From: an uncultured Eubacteriales bacterium
Lineage (GTDB): Bacteria; Bacillota; Clostridia; Oscillospirales; Acutalibacteraceae
NCBI GenBank assembly: GCA_900540235.1
Contig: UQEY01000061.1
Span: 1 to 5,680 of the forward strand
Direction: 5' to 3'
DNA: 5,680 nucleotides
The position numbers were made by a program, and so were the translations under genes. Positions 1 through 3,795 of the stretch are shown here, in pieces. Below the pieces are notes generated by a model. That model was not told the DNA's origin, ran no database searches, and saw only the letters and a program-made list of their open reading frames with translations. How positions within the stretch are numbered: the stretch's first letter is position 1; each line of letters opens with the position of its first letter.

Positions 1-167
1 TCCGAGAAAATATATCTGCATTTTCTCTCATAGTCGCTCTTAGGAGCGGCTTTTTCTTTTGCCTGCTGCCGTTTCTCTTTATCCGGCATATCGGACCAAT
101 ATGCGCCGACTGCAAAGAGCAAAAGCAGCAAGCCGAGAATTATAAGCAATATAAGAATTCGGTACAT
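1..167 (-). CDS. Small membrane-anchored protein, partial (runs off left edge)
   Basis: I do not recognise this family. The visible 55 residues begin with a strongly hydrophobic helix (about residues 3-23, rich in Leu and Ile), then turn charged and Lys/Glu-rich (about 29-45), as expected of a single-pass inner-membrane protein with a cytoplasmic or exposed charged tail. The reading frame is still open at position 1, so the C-terminus is missing. The ATG at 167-165 is supported by the ribosome site AGGAAG at 180-175, seven bases away. It is the last visible gene of the leftward early operon, and the foot of the long RNA stem (186-398) ends five bases before its ribosome site, so its translation may be controlled by that structure. 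A phage accessory or host-takeover role is only a guess from context. Confidence 0.6.
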   Translation of the reverse strand, partial: MYRILILLIILGLLLLLFAVGAYWSDMPDKEKRQQAKEKAAPKSDYERKCRYIFS

Positions 168-185
168 TTTTTCACTTCCTTTCTC

Positions 186-398
186 CACTAACACCTAAAC
201 AAAACAGCAGAGCTGACCGCTGAAAATATATGAATAATTTGTAGGAGAATATTAAGTTTTTGTGTAAAAGTTTGCCGTGTTTTGAGTTCAGCAGTTTTTC
301 GGCTTAAAATTTATATATAAATAAGGAGACAAATCAGATGATTTATTTTTAAGGGAAGAAATAAGCCTGCACCCTGCTGTTTTATTTAAGTGTTAGTG
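186..398 (-). repeat. Long inverted repeat; 28-bp RNA stem with 157-nt loop
   Basis: The 25-base arm at 186-210 is matched in inverted orientation by 374-398 with two differences (195/389 and 200/384). The pairing extends inward to 213/371 with two more non-Watson-Crick positions (211/373). In a leftward transcript all four exceptions become G-U wobbles, giving an unbroken 28-bp stem; in a rightward transcript all four are A-C mismatches. This favours a selected structure in the RNA of the leftward operon. The stem lies between the HTH gene (stop at 414) and the partial membrane protein, five bases before the latter's ribosome site. The loop holds a CTGCTG (leftward sense, 294-289) that could compete with the 3' arm for the CAGCAG of the 5' arm. 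The 157-nt loop contains no plausible gene. A miniature inverted-repeat transposon is the alternative, but no target duplication is visible. Confidence 0.75.
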
Positions 399-413
399 TA
401 TTTGTTATAATCT

Positions 414-704
414 TTAATGCTTAGCTACCGAATCGGTACTCTTACAGCCTTTACTCATATACTCAATAAATGAGTCTTTGAGAACAAGCTTTTCTTTGCC
501 GTAGTCAATTACCGGGAAGTCGGAGCGTCGAAAGATTTCCTGCGCTTTCGGCTTGCTGATGTGCATTAGCCGGCTTATATCGCTTATCGTGTAAAACTCA
601 GCTTCACGCTGAATTTTTGACACGGTATCTTCAATGCGTTGGAGTACATTTAAAAGCTCTTTAGCATTCGCAAGCTCCTCAGTAACATTTGTCCTGATTT
701 CCAT
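414..704 (-). CDS. Excisionase-like helix-turn-helix protein
   Basis: This 96-residue protein has a predicted amphipathic N-terminal helix (about 5-33), then a winged HTH of the excisionase/MerR-like (HTH_17) type at about 38-83: the pattern YTISDISRLMHISKPKAQEI followed by a short wing (FPVIDYG) and a last helix (LKDSFIEYM). Proteins of this build bind DNA in phages and integrative elements, often as recombination directionality factors. Here it would be the natural partner of the integrase at 3796-4950, although it is not adjacent to it, so a purely transcriptional role is also possible. The ATG at 704 follows AAAGGAGTG with good spacing. It lies 41 bases after the 21-residue peptide gene in the same leftward operon, and the long inverted repeat begins 15 bases past its stop codon. 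The HTH fold is fairly sure; the excision role is inferred. Confidence 0.83.
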   Translation of the reverse strand: MEIRTNVTEELANAKELLNVLQRIEDTVSKIQREAEFYTISDISRLMHISKPKAQEIFRRSDFPVIDYGKEKLVLKDSFIEYMSKGCKSTDSVAKH

Positions 705-745
705 TTTTTCACACTCCTTTCGTTATACTTTCTTTTCGTTAGCCC

Positions 746-811
746 TTACAATTTAATCAAAGCAACTATTGCAATGAAAATAAGTATAAGCAAAATAGTA
801 TCAAGTTTCAT
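746..811 (-). CDS. 21-residue hydrophobic peptide
   Basis: The peptide starts MKLD and is then almost wholly hydrophobic (TILLILIFIAIVALI) before ending KL, that is, one membrane helix with a positive end. It has its own ribosome site, GAGGTG, six bases before the ATG and immediately after the stop of the 30-residue peptide gene, so the two are likely translated as a coupled pair. Its helix shares the run IA-V/I-VALI with the upstream peptide, suggesting the two are related. No known family is recognised. Small membrane peptides in phage early operons can be regulators of membrane enzymes, lysis accessories or toxins; nothing in the sequence chooses among these. Support rests on the ribosome site, spacing and composition. 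Confidence 0.55.
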   Translation of the reverse strand: MKLDTILLILIFIAIVALIKL

Positions 812-825
812 ATGTAGCACCTCAC

Positions 826-918
826 TTACTTTCCGAAGTTCGGACCAAAGCCGAGTATTGCTATCAATGCAACAACGGCTATTGTCGCAATCAAAAATAC
901 CTGAACGCCTGTTGACAT
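826..918 (-). CDS. 30-residue hydrophobic peptide
   Basis: The peptide begins MSTGVQ, continues with a membrane helix of about 18 residues (VFLIATIAVVALIAILGF) and ends GPNFGK. It is expressed from an excellent ribosome site, GAGGTGATAAC, whose sequence is shared base for base with the start region of the preceding gene (1261-1280). The stop codon TAG of the coiled-coil gene overlaps this ribosome site, which predicts translational coupling. The 21-residue peptide follows 14 bases later. The helix resembles that of its downstream neighbour, so duplication is plausible. I do not recognise a family and give no function; it is below the length at which most gene callers report genes. Confidence 0.6.
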   Translation of the reverse strand: MSTGVQVFLIATIAVVALIAILGFGPNFGK

Positions 919-933
919 TGTTATCACCTCTAA
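914..933 (-). repeat. Duplicated translation-start module, copy 2
   Basis: The plus-strand 20-mer gacattgttatcacctctaa is identical to 1261-1280. Read leftwards it supplies the ribosome site GAGGTGA, the start ATG and the first bases of codon 2 of the 30-residue peptide gene. Confidence 0.9.
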
Positions 934-1265
934 TCTATTTTTATTAAAATTCTCGGTTCACTTGAGGAGTCAACTTTCGTAAGAAACCTACCACTATCTC
1001 TCCAAAGAGTGACATTTTCTCTTCCGGACAATTCCTGAACGAGTGCCACAGTATTTACTTTGGATATGTCACTATATTCGAGTTGCTCTTTTAACCTATC
1101 GATTTCCGTTTGTAACTCGTCAATTTTCATTTTTAACTCATCATTTTCTGCTTTTAACTCATTTTTTTGTTCTAACAAATTGTCTTTTGCTTGAACACAT
1201 CGTTCTTTTTGAAAAATCAACTCTGAAATCAGCTGAGCCATTGACATTTGATTATCATTAGACAT
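930..1265 (-). CDS. Coiled-coil phage protein with BC1881-like C-terminus
   Basis: From the ATG at 1265 the protein is 111 residues. An upstream in-frame GTG (1274) falls within the ribosome site GAGGTGA and is rejected. Residues about 20-66 form a heptad-patterned, Lys/Glu/Leu-rich coiled coil (for example ENDELKMKIDELQTEIDRL), so the protein is likely a dimer or oligomer. The remaining segment, about 70-111, contains LVQELSGRENV and ends PRILIKID; this matches my memory of the short BC1881-type proteins of Firmicute phages, which read as KELVEELSKREGV and end in GPA-IL-VTD. The function of that family is unknown. The coiled coil seems to be an added N-terminal oligomerisation module. The gene is second after the Cro-like gene's small neighbour, and its stop codon overlaps the next gene's ribosome site. 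Confidence 0.85.
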   Translation of the reverse strand: MSNDNQMSMAQLISELIFQKERCVQAKDNLLEQKNELKAENDELKMKIDELQTEIDRLKEQLEYSDISKVNTVALVQELSGRENVTLWRDSGRFLTKVDSSSEPRILIKID

Positions 1266-1280
1266 TGTTATCACCTCTAA
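1261..1280 (-). repeat. Duplicated translation-start module, copy 1
   Basis: Identical 20-mer to 914-933. It carries the ribosome site GAGGTGA and start codon of the coiled-coil gene. The flanking bases differ, so only the initiation region is shared. Confidence 0.9.
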
Positions 1281-1283
1281 ATA

Positions 1284-1439
1284 TTAATTTTTTTTGACAT
1301 CTTCGGCAGCAAGTGAAAGTTTATCCATTTGCTTGCTGTTTTCAATTTCAAAATATCGGTTGACTTTTAAGCTTAATTTGACCAACTGGGCGTATGTTAT
1401 GCCGTCCAATGCCTCAAACAATTTTTCTTCGTTATACAT
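1284..1439 (-). CDS. 51-residue protein of unknown function
   Basis: The reading frame runs from the ATG at 1439 to the TAA at 1286-1284 and is supported by the strong ribosome site AGGGGAGTGA, four bases before the start. The product (MYNEEKLFEALDGITYAQLV at its start) is soluble, mostly predicted helix, and acidic-basic mixed, with no cysteines, signal peptide or membrane helix. It sits between the Cro-like gene and the coiled-coil gene; the coiled-coil gene's start is 18 bases past its stop. Operator O1 (1475-1487) lies in the 50 bases upstream, so the gene may have its own repressor-controlled promoter in addition to read-through. I recognise no family. Its position as the second early gene is typical of small phage regulators, which is context only. 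Confidence 0.72.
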   Translation of the reverse strand: MYNEEKLFEALDGITYAQLVKLSLKVNRYFEIENSKQMDKLSLAAEDVKKN

Positions 1440-1474
1440 CTAATCACTCCCCTTCATTTAAAATGTTGTATTTC

Positions 1475-1487
1475 TCACTTTCAGTGA
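1475..1487. promoter_or_regulatory. Operator O1 (TCACT-TTC-AGTGA)
   Basis: A perfect 5-bp inverted repeat around a 3-base centre, in the 50-base gap between the Cro-like gene and the 51-residue gene. It matches the three sites in the switch region, so the same regulator probably binds here. I could not identify a convincing promoter next to it. Confidence 0.6.
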
Positions 1488-1489
1488 CA

Positions 1490-1699
1490 TTAGTAATTAA
1501 AAAAAATAGAACTAATACTTTCGTTATAATAATTAGCTATTTTTTCCTTAATTTCGTCTCTCGGTTTTCTTCTACCCTGCTCATATTTATTATATGAAGA
1601 AACACTTACGCCAATATCTTTAGCGACCTTTTCTGGAGTGTATCCATTCTTTTTACGAAGTTCTTTGATTTTTTCACCGGCTTTAATCATATCAAACAT
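1490..1699 (-). CDS. Cro-like XRE-family repressor
   Basis: The 69-residue product is almost entirely one XRE/Cro-C1 helix-turn-helix domain: GEKIKELRKKNGYTPEKVAK, then the recognition-helix region DIGVSVSSYNKYEQGRRKPR and a closing helix. Short single-domain proteins of this kind, divergent from a larger C1-type repressor, act as Cro in temperate phages. The ATG at 1699 is chosen because AGAGGGTGA lies five bases before it; an in-frame GTG nine bases upstream is part of that ribosome site. It is the first gene behind the leftward promoter 1746-1774, and operator O2 covers the start of its transcript. The ending with a Phe-Phe-Asn-Tyr tail is not diagnostic. The DNA-binding role is near certain; the Cro designation follows from position. 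Confidence 0.9.
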   Translation of the reverse strand: MFDMIKAGEKIKELRKKNGYTPEKVAKDIGVSVSSYNKYEQGRRKPRDEIKEKIANYYNESISSIFFNY

Positions 1700-1725
1700 A
1701 TCAATCACCCTCTTTCGTCATTTGC

Positions 1726-1738
1726 TCACTCTCGGTGA
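1726..1738. promoter_or_regulatory. Operator O2 (TCACT-CTC-GGTGA)
   Basis: Matches the O1 pattern with one changed base in the second half-site. It lies at and just beyond the expected transcription start of the leftward promoter, where a bound repressor would block initiation or escape. Confidence 0.6.
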
Positions 1739-1745
1739 CATATTC

Positions 1746-1774
1746 AATATAGCACATCAATTTTCATTTGTCAA
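1746..1774 (-). promoter_or_regulatory. Leftward early promoter (cro side)
   Basis: On the minus strand, TTGACA (1774-1769) and TATATT (1751-1746) are separated by exactly 17 bases, a near-consensus sigma-A promoter for the Cro-like gene and the operon behind it. O3 touches its -35 box and O2 lies over its start point. Confidence 0.85.
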
Positions 1775-1786
1775 CACTTTTAGTGA
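1774..1786. promoter_or_regulatory. Operator O3 (CACT-TTT-AGTG core)
   Basis: Core CACTTTTAGTG, with AGTGA extending the right half. It sits between the two divergent promoters, overlapping the leftward -35 box by one base and ending 11 bases before the rightward -35 box, so a protein here can affect both. Confidence 0.7.
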
Positions 1787-1797
1787 CAAAAAATATA

Positions 1798-1826
1798 TTG
1801 ACTTTTGGCACTTTTAGTGATATTAT
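1798..1826 (+). promoter_or_regulatory. Repressor maintenance promoter
   Basis: TTGACT (1798-1803) and TATTAT (1821-1826) are 17 bases apart. Transcription should start near 1833, just before the ribosome site at 1834-1841. This position rules out the longer reading frame that begins at 1768. O4 occupies the spacer, which predicts repression of this promoter. Confidence 0.8.
1808..1820. promoter_or_regulatory. Operator O4 (CACT-TTT-AGTG core)
   Basis: Same 11-base core as O3, centred 34 bases (about three helical turns) from it, and lying between the -35 and -10 boxes of the repressor promoter. Occupation would switch that promoter off, so this is the likely site of negative autoregulation or of Cro action. 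Confidence 0.7.
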
Positions 1827-1848
1827 GATTTTGAAAGGAAGTGACATA

Positions 1849-2508
1849 TTGCTACAATATACTGATAATTTTTCAGATAATTTAAAAATGTTGAGAAAAT
1901 ATAAACATCTTTCTCAAGAAAAACTTGCTGATGAACTTCTTTTGTCACGCTCCCTTATAGGAATGTGGGAATCAGGTCAACGCAAACCAAGTTTTGAAAC
2001 ATTAGAACTGCTTGCTGATTATTTTAATGTTAGAATTGATGATTTATCAGGAAGAAACATTAAAAACAATGAAACCACTTCTAATAATGAAATATATGAT
2101 ATTCCCGGTGTAATGCCGATTCCAAAAACATACAAGCGACCTCGTCTTGGTACTATCGCTTGTGGTGAGCCGATACTTGCCGAAGAAAACATTGAAGCAT
2201 ACGACGATATTCCCGATAACATAAAATGTGATTTTACATTGATATGTAAAGGTGACAGTATGATTAATGCTCGAATCAATGACGGCGATATAGTTTACAT
2301 CAAACAACAAAGTCAAGTTGACAACGGCGAAATAGCTGCCGTGCTGATTGACAACGAAGCTACACTAAAAAGAGTATACATATATGAAGATAAGGTTGTA
2401 CTCCAACCTGAAAATACAAAATATCCCCCTTTCGTATATACCAAAGAGGAAATGAACAATATCAGAATATTAGGTAAAGCCGTCGGCTTTACAAGTTTAA
2501 TTTCGTAA
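1849..2508 (+). CDS. C1-type phage repressor, XRE HTH plus S24 (LexA-like) peptidase
   Basis: Lysogenic repressor of the element. From the TTG at 1849 it is 219 residues, the usual size. An XRE helix-turn-helix spans about 10-66 (SQEKLADELLLSRSLIGMWE). A linker leads to the S24 domain at about 98-215: the self-cleavage site is Cys105-Gly106 in TIACGEPILAEENIEAY, the catalytic serine is Ser137 (GDSM) and the lysine is Lys174 (ATLKR). All parts for RecA-stimulated autocleavage are present, so SOS induction is expected. The frame is open from 1768, but the promoter at 1798-1826 lies inside that stretch and AAGGAAG (1835-1841) is placed seven bases before TTG 1849, so a TTG start is preferred; the ATG at 1825 has no ribosome site and overlaps the -10 box. 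It is divergent from the Cro-like gene and shares its operators. Confidence 0.93.
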   Translation: MLQYTDNFSDNLKMLRKYKHLSQEKLADELLLSRSLIGMWESGQRKPSFETLELLADYFNVRIDDLSGRNIKNNETTSNNEIYDIPGVMPIPKTYKRPRLGTIACGEPILAEENIEAYDDIPDNIKCDFTLICKGDSMINARINDGDIVYIKQQSQVDNGEIAAVLIDNEATLKRVYIYEDKVVLQPENTKYPPFVYTKEEMNNIRILGKAVGFTSLIS

Positions 2509-2512
2509 TTAG

Positions 2513-2541
2513 CTTACTTATGTAAGTTGGTTAAATATAAT
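2513..2541 (+). promoter_or_regulatory. Possible promoter of the PH-domain gene
   Basis: A perfect TATAAT (2536-2541) lies 17 bases after CTTACT (2513-2518), which matches the -35 consensus at only three of six bases. It is in the 56-base gap after the repressor. The gene may instead, or also, be co-transcribed with the repressor, since no terminator separates them. Confidence 0.4.
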
Positions 2542-2564
2542 TTTTATTCATAAGGAGAAAAGAA

Positions 2565-3077
2565 ATGAAAAAATATTTAAGAAAAAGTATGACACCAAAC
2601 GAGAGCGTAACGCTTGAGGCTAAATTCCACTGGGTGCTTTACATATTACCTGCTATATTATTTATTTTCTTTTTCATTGCGGGTATCTCAGATAAGGAAT
2701 CATTTTCCGGCTTTTTTATTGCAGGTATTGTCTTAGCTTTAGTTGCTCTTATTCCTGCTTTCAAGTATACCATGTTCAGTGAGCTTGCTGTTACAAATAA
2801 AAAAATTTTTGGCAAGACAGGCTTCATCAAAACAAATGAAATGAACTCACCTATTAAGCAAGTACAAAATGTTAAGGTACAAAACGGTTTATTTGGTAAG
2901 ATTTTCGGTTTTGGTACTGTAAGTGTAACTACAACATCCGGCGTTTACTTCTTCAAATATGTTTCAAAGCCAAACGATTTCAAAAACACCGTTATGGCGC
3001 AAATCGAAAACAGCGAAGAAGATAAAATGGACCTTAATGCTCAAAAGATAGCAAACGCTATTAACAACACAAAATAA
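2565..3077 (+). CDS. Membrane protein with bacterial PH domain (bPH_2)
   Basis: This 170-residue protein has two membrane helices close together (about 22-41 and 49-67, joined by a short charged loop SDKESF), then a bacterial pleckstrin-homology-like domain of the DUF304/bPH_2 type at about 70-145. Diagnostic segments are ELAVTNKKIFGKTGFI, the following IKQVQNVKVQ, and the Gly-rich turn FGKIFGFGTVSVTTTSG. The tail (148-170) is charged and probably disordered. The PH domain should face the cytoplasm. No biochemical role is established for most members. The ATG at 2565 follows AAGGAG by seven bases. Being directly behind the repressor and read in the same direction, it is probably expressed in the lysogen, so a role in superinfection exclusion or in altering the host envelope is a reasonable inference, not shown by the sequence. 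Confidence 0.85.
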   Translation: MKKYLRKSMTPNESVTLEAKFHWVLYILPAILFIFFFIAGISDKESFSGFFIAGIVLALVALIPAFKYTMFSELAVTNKKIFGKTGFIKTNEMNSPIKQVQNVKVQNGLFGKIFGFGTVSVTTTSGVYFFKYVSKPNDFKNTVMAQIENSEEDKMDLNAQKIANAINNTK

Positions 3078-3080
3078 AAT

Positions 3081-3116
3081 AAAAAAAGACCTACCCTGCT
3101 GCAACAGGATAGGTCT
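3081..3116 (-). terminator. Leftward intrinsic terminator
   Basis: A 12-bp stem (3087-3098 with 3105-3116, loop CTGCAA) is followed, on the minus strand, by seven U. The one non-Watson-Crick position (3094/3109) is a G-U pair in the leftward RNA and C-A in the rightward RNA. No T tract follows on the plus strand. Its only obvious client is the candidate small RNA starting near 3163. Confidence 0.8.
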
Positions 3117-3163
3117 AAGAAAATGCAGAGTCAGAACAGAGTGTGATTGCACTGACCAGCTAC
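3081..3163 (-). ncRNA. Candidate small RNA, antisense to the PH-gene 3' UTR
   Basis: A promoter at 3198-3170 and a strong leftward terminator at 3116-3081 bracket about 80 bases with no reading frame. The RNA would begin near 3163 and would be complementary to the 3' UTR of the PH-domain mRNA, which is expected to run to the terminator at 3213-3234. The leading half contains ACTCTGTTCTGACTCTG, a short near-repeat, then the terminator stem. Convergent, 3'-overlapping antisense RNAs are known from type I toxin-antitoxin modules of Firmicute prophages (TxpA/RatA type), but the overlapped gene here does not look like a type I toxin. The evidence is promoter plus terminator only. Confidence 0.45.
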
Positions 3164-3213
3164 ACATACAGTGTATCACACTCTGCTTGAAAAATCAAGA
3201 AGAATTCAAGCAG
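3137..3213. repeat. Two consecutive perfect-arm hairpins
   Basis: Hairpin one: CAGAGTGTGA (3137-3146) with TCACACTCTG (3176-3185), continued inside by CACTG/CAGTG (3150-3154, 3169-3173). Hairpin two: CTGCTTGAA (3183-3191) with TTCAAGCAG (3205-3213). They overlap by three bases, so only one can be complete at a time. The first covers the -10 box of the small RNA promoter, and may also be an operator or an RNA fold in the PH 3' UTR. Confidence 0.7.
3170..3198 (-). promoter_or_regulatory. Promoter of candidate small RNA
   Basis: On the minus strand, TTGATT (3198-3193) and TACACT (3175-3170) are 17 bases apart, and TGA precedes the -10 box, giving an extended -10. No reading frame follows before the terminator at 3116-3081. 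Confidence 0.5.
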
Positions 3214-3234
3214 GGTATTTTTATACCCTTTTTT
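3213..3234 (+). terminator. Rightward intrinsic terminator after PH gene
   Basis: GGGTAT (3213-3218), loop TTTT and ATACCC (3223-3228) are followed by six T. It would end the repressor/PH transcript, leaving a structured 3' UTR of about 155 bases. Confidence 0.8.
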
Positions 3235-3265
3235 AGGAGCGTGATAAAATATGATTAATAACAGT

Positions 3266-3303
3266 AAAGGCAAGATAAGTATTACAACCTATCTTGCCTT
3301 TTT
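3266..3303. terminator. Two-way terminator, mainly rightward
   Basis: A 12-bp stem (3266-3277 with 3290-3301, core GGCAAGATA/TATCTTGCC) with a 12-base loop. The plus strand has five T after GCC; the minus strand has only three. It begins within 10 bases of the hicB stop codon, so it probably serves hicB and backs up the terminator at 3213-3234. Confidence 0.75.
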
Positions 3304-3310
3304 CATTTAG

Positions 3311-3718
3311 TTATTTAGCGATATGGAGTTCGTTCTTAAGAGCGTCTTGCAAAAGTTGAGAGAAGTTTATATTATGCTCGACTGCTGTTGAATTAAGCCA
3401 AGCAGGTAATGTAACTGTTCTATTAACTGATTTGTTTACATTAGCGTTTCGGATAGACGGCATATAAACATCAATTAATACTGCTGATTCGTTACTGTCT
3501 AATGAAAGTTGCTTTAATGGAGTAGGTGCAGGAATAGGCTCTTTATCTTCTTCAAGACCATACAATACTATTCCGAGTAATTCCCTTGCAGAAGTCAAAG
3601 CGTCTGCTTCGTCAACGCCACTTGTTGCAACATCTAAATCAGGAAATGTAACAGCGATTTCCTGACCGTCTTCATAAGTAAATATTGCCGGATAAAAATA
3701 TCTTTCAGGCTTTTTCAT
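3311..3718 (-). CDS. hicB: HicB-family antitoxin, orphan (no HicA adjacent)
   Basis: The 135-residue product has the two HicB parts. Residues about 7-66 are the partial RNase H-like fold that normally binds HicA (YPAIFTYEDGQEIAVTFPDL, then the helix DEADALTSARELLGIVLYGL and the Pro-rich exit PIPAPTP). Residues about 95-133 form a ribbon-helix-helix DNA-binding domain (SVNRTVTLPAWLNSTAVEHN). HicB neutralises the HicA mRNA interferase and represses its own operon. No HicA-sized gene (about 60 residues) lies on either side: 77 bases separate it from the integrase start, and the region below 3311 holds terminators. It therefore probably acts as a stand-alone regulator. The ATG at 3718 has AAAGGGA upstream at a long spacing (about 11 bases). 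Its consensus promoter contains an inverted repeat that is the likely autoregulatory site. Confidence 0.88.
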   Translation of the reverse strand: MKKPERYFYPAIFTYEDGQEIAVTFPDLDVATSGVDEADALTSARELLGIVLYGLEEDKEPIPAPTPLKQLSLDSNESAVLIDVYMPSIRNANVNKSVNRTVTLPAWLNSTAVEHNINFSQLLQDALKNELHIAK

Positions 3719-3755
3719 AATTCAACATTCCCTTTCAATTTATTATTTCATCAAA

Positions 3756-3784
3756 ATTATAACAAATACTTTTATATTTGTCAA
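3756..3784 (-). promoter_or_regulatory. hicB promoter, full consensus
   Basis: On the minus strand, TTGACA (3784-3779) and TATAAT (3761-3756) are 17 bases apart, a perfect sigma-A consensus. So strong a promoter on a regulator gene suggests it is normally held down by a bound repressor. Confidence 0.9.
3762..3781. promoter_or_regulatory. Probable HicB operator, between hicB and integrase
   Basis: ACAAATA (3762-3768) and TATTTGT (3775-3781) form a perfect inverted repeat with a 6-base centre, filling the spacer of the hicB promoter. It ends two bases before the integrase ribosome site AAAGGAG (3783-3789), so a bound protein would also block rightward transcription into the integrase gene. Confidence 0.55.
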
Positions 3785-3795
3785 AGGAGATTAAT

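Noticed and set aside
33..60. Hairpin CGCTC-TTAG-GAGCG followed by T-rich sequence, as a rightward terminator
   Set aside because: It lies inside the leftward membrane protein gene and no rightward gene precedes it.
403..411. TGT-TATAAT extended -10 box, rightward
   Set aside because: No -35 match at a fitting distance; it would read only antisense into the HTH gene.
1043..1597. Rightward frames at 1043-1261 and 1394-1597
   Set aside because: They are the opposite strand of the coiled-coil, 51-residue and Cro-like genes and have no ribosome sites.
1768..1848. Longer N-terminus of the repressor from TTG 1768 or ATG 1825
   Set aside because: The promoter boxes at 1798-1826 lie within or against these starts and neither has a ribosome site.
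3251..3310. A 19-residue rightward frame with AGGAG eleven bases upstream
   Set aside because: Spacing is too long and the frame runs through the stem of the terminator at 3266-3303, so it is most likely accidental.
3081..3310. Possible hicA toxin gene downstream of hicB, or a CRISPR array
   Set aside because: No frame of about 60 residues with HicA features and no regularly spaced direct repeats are present.
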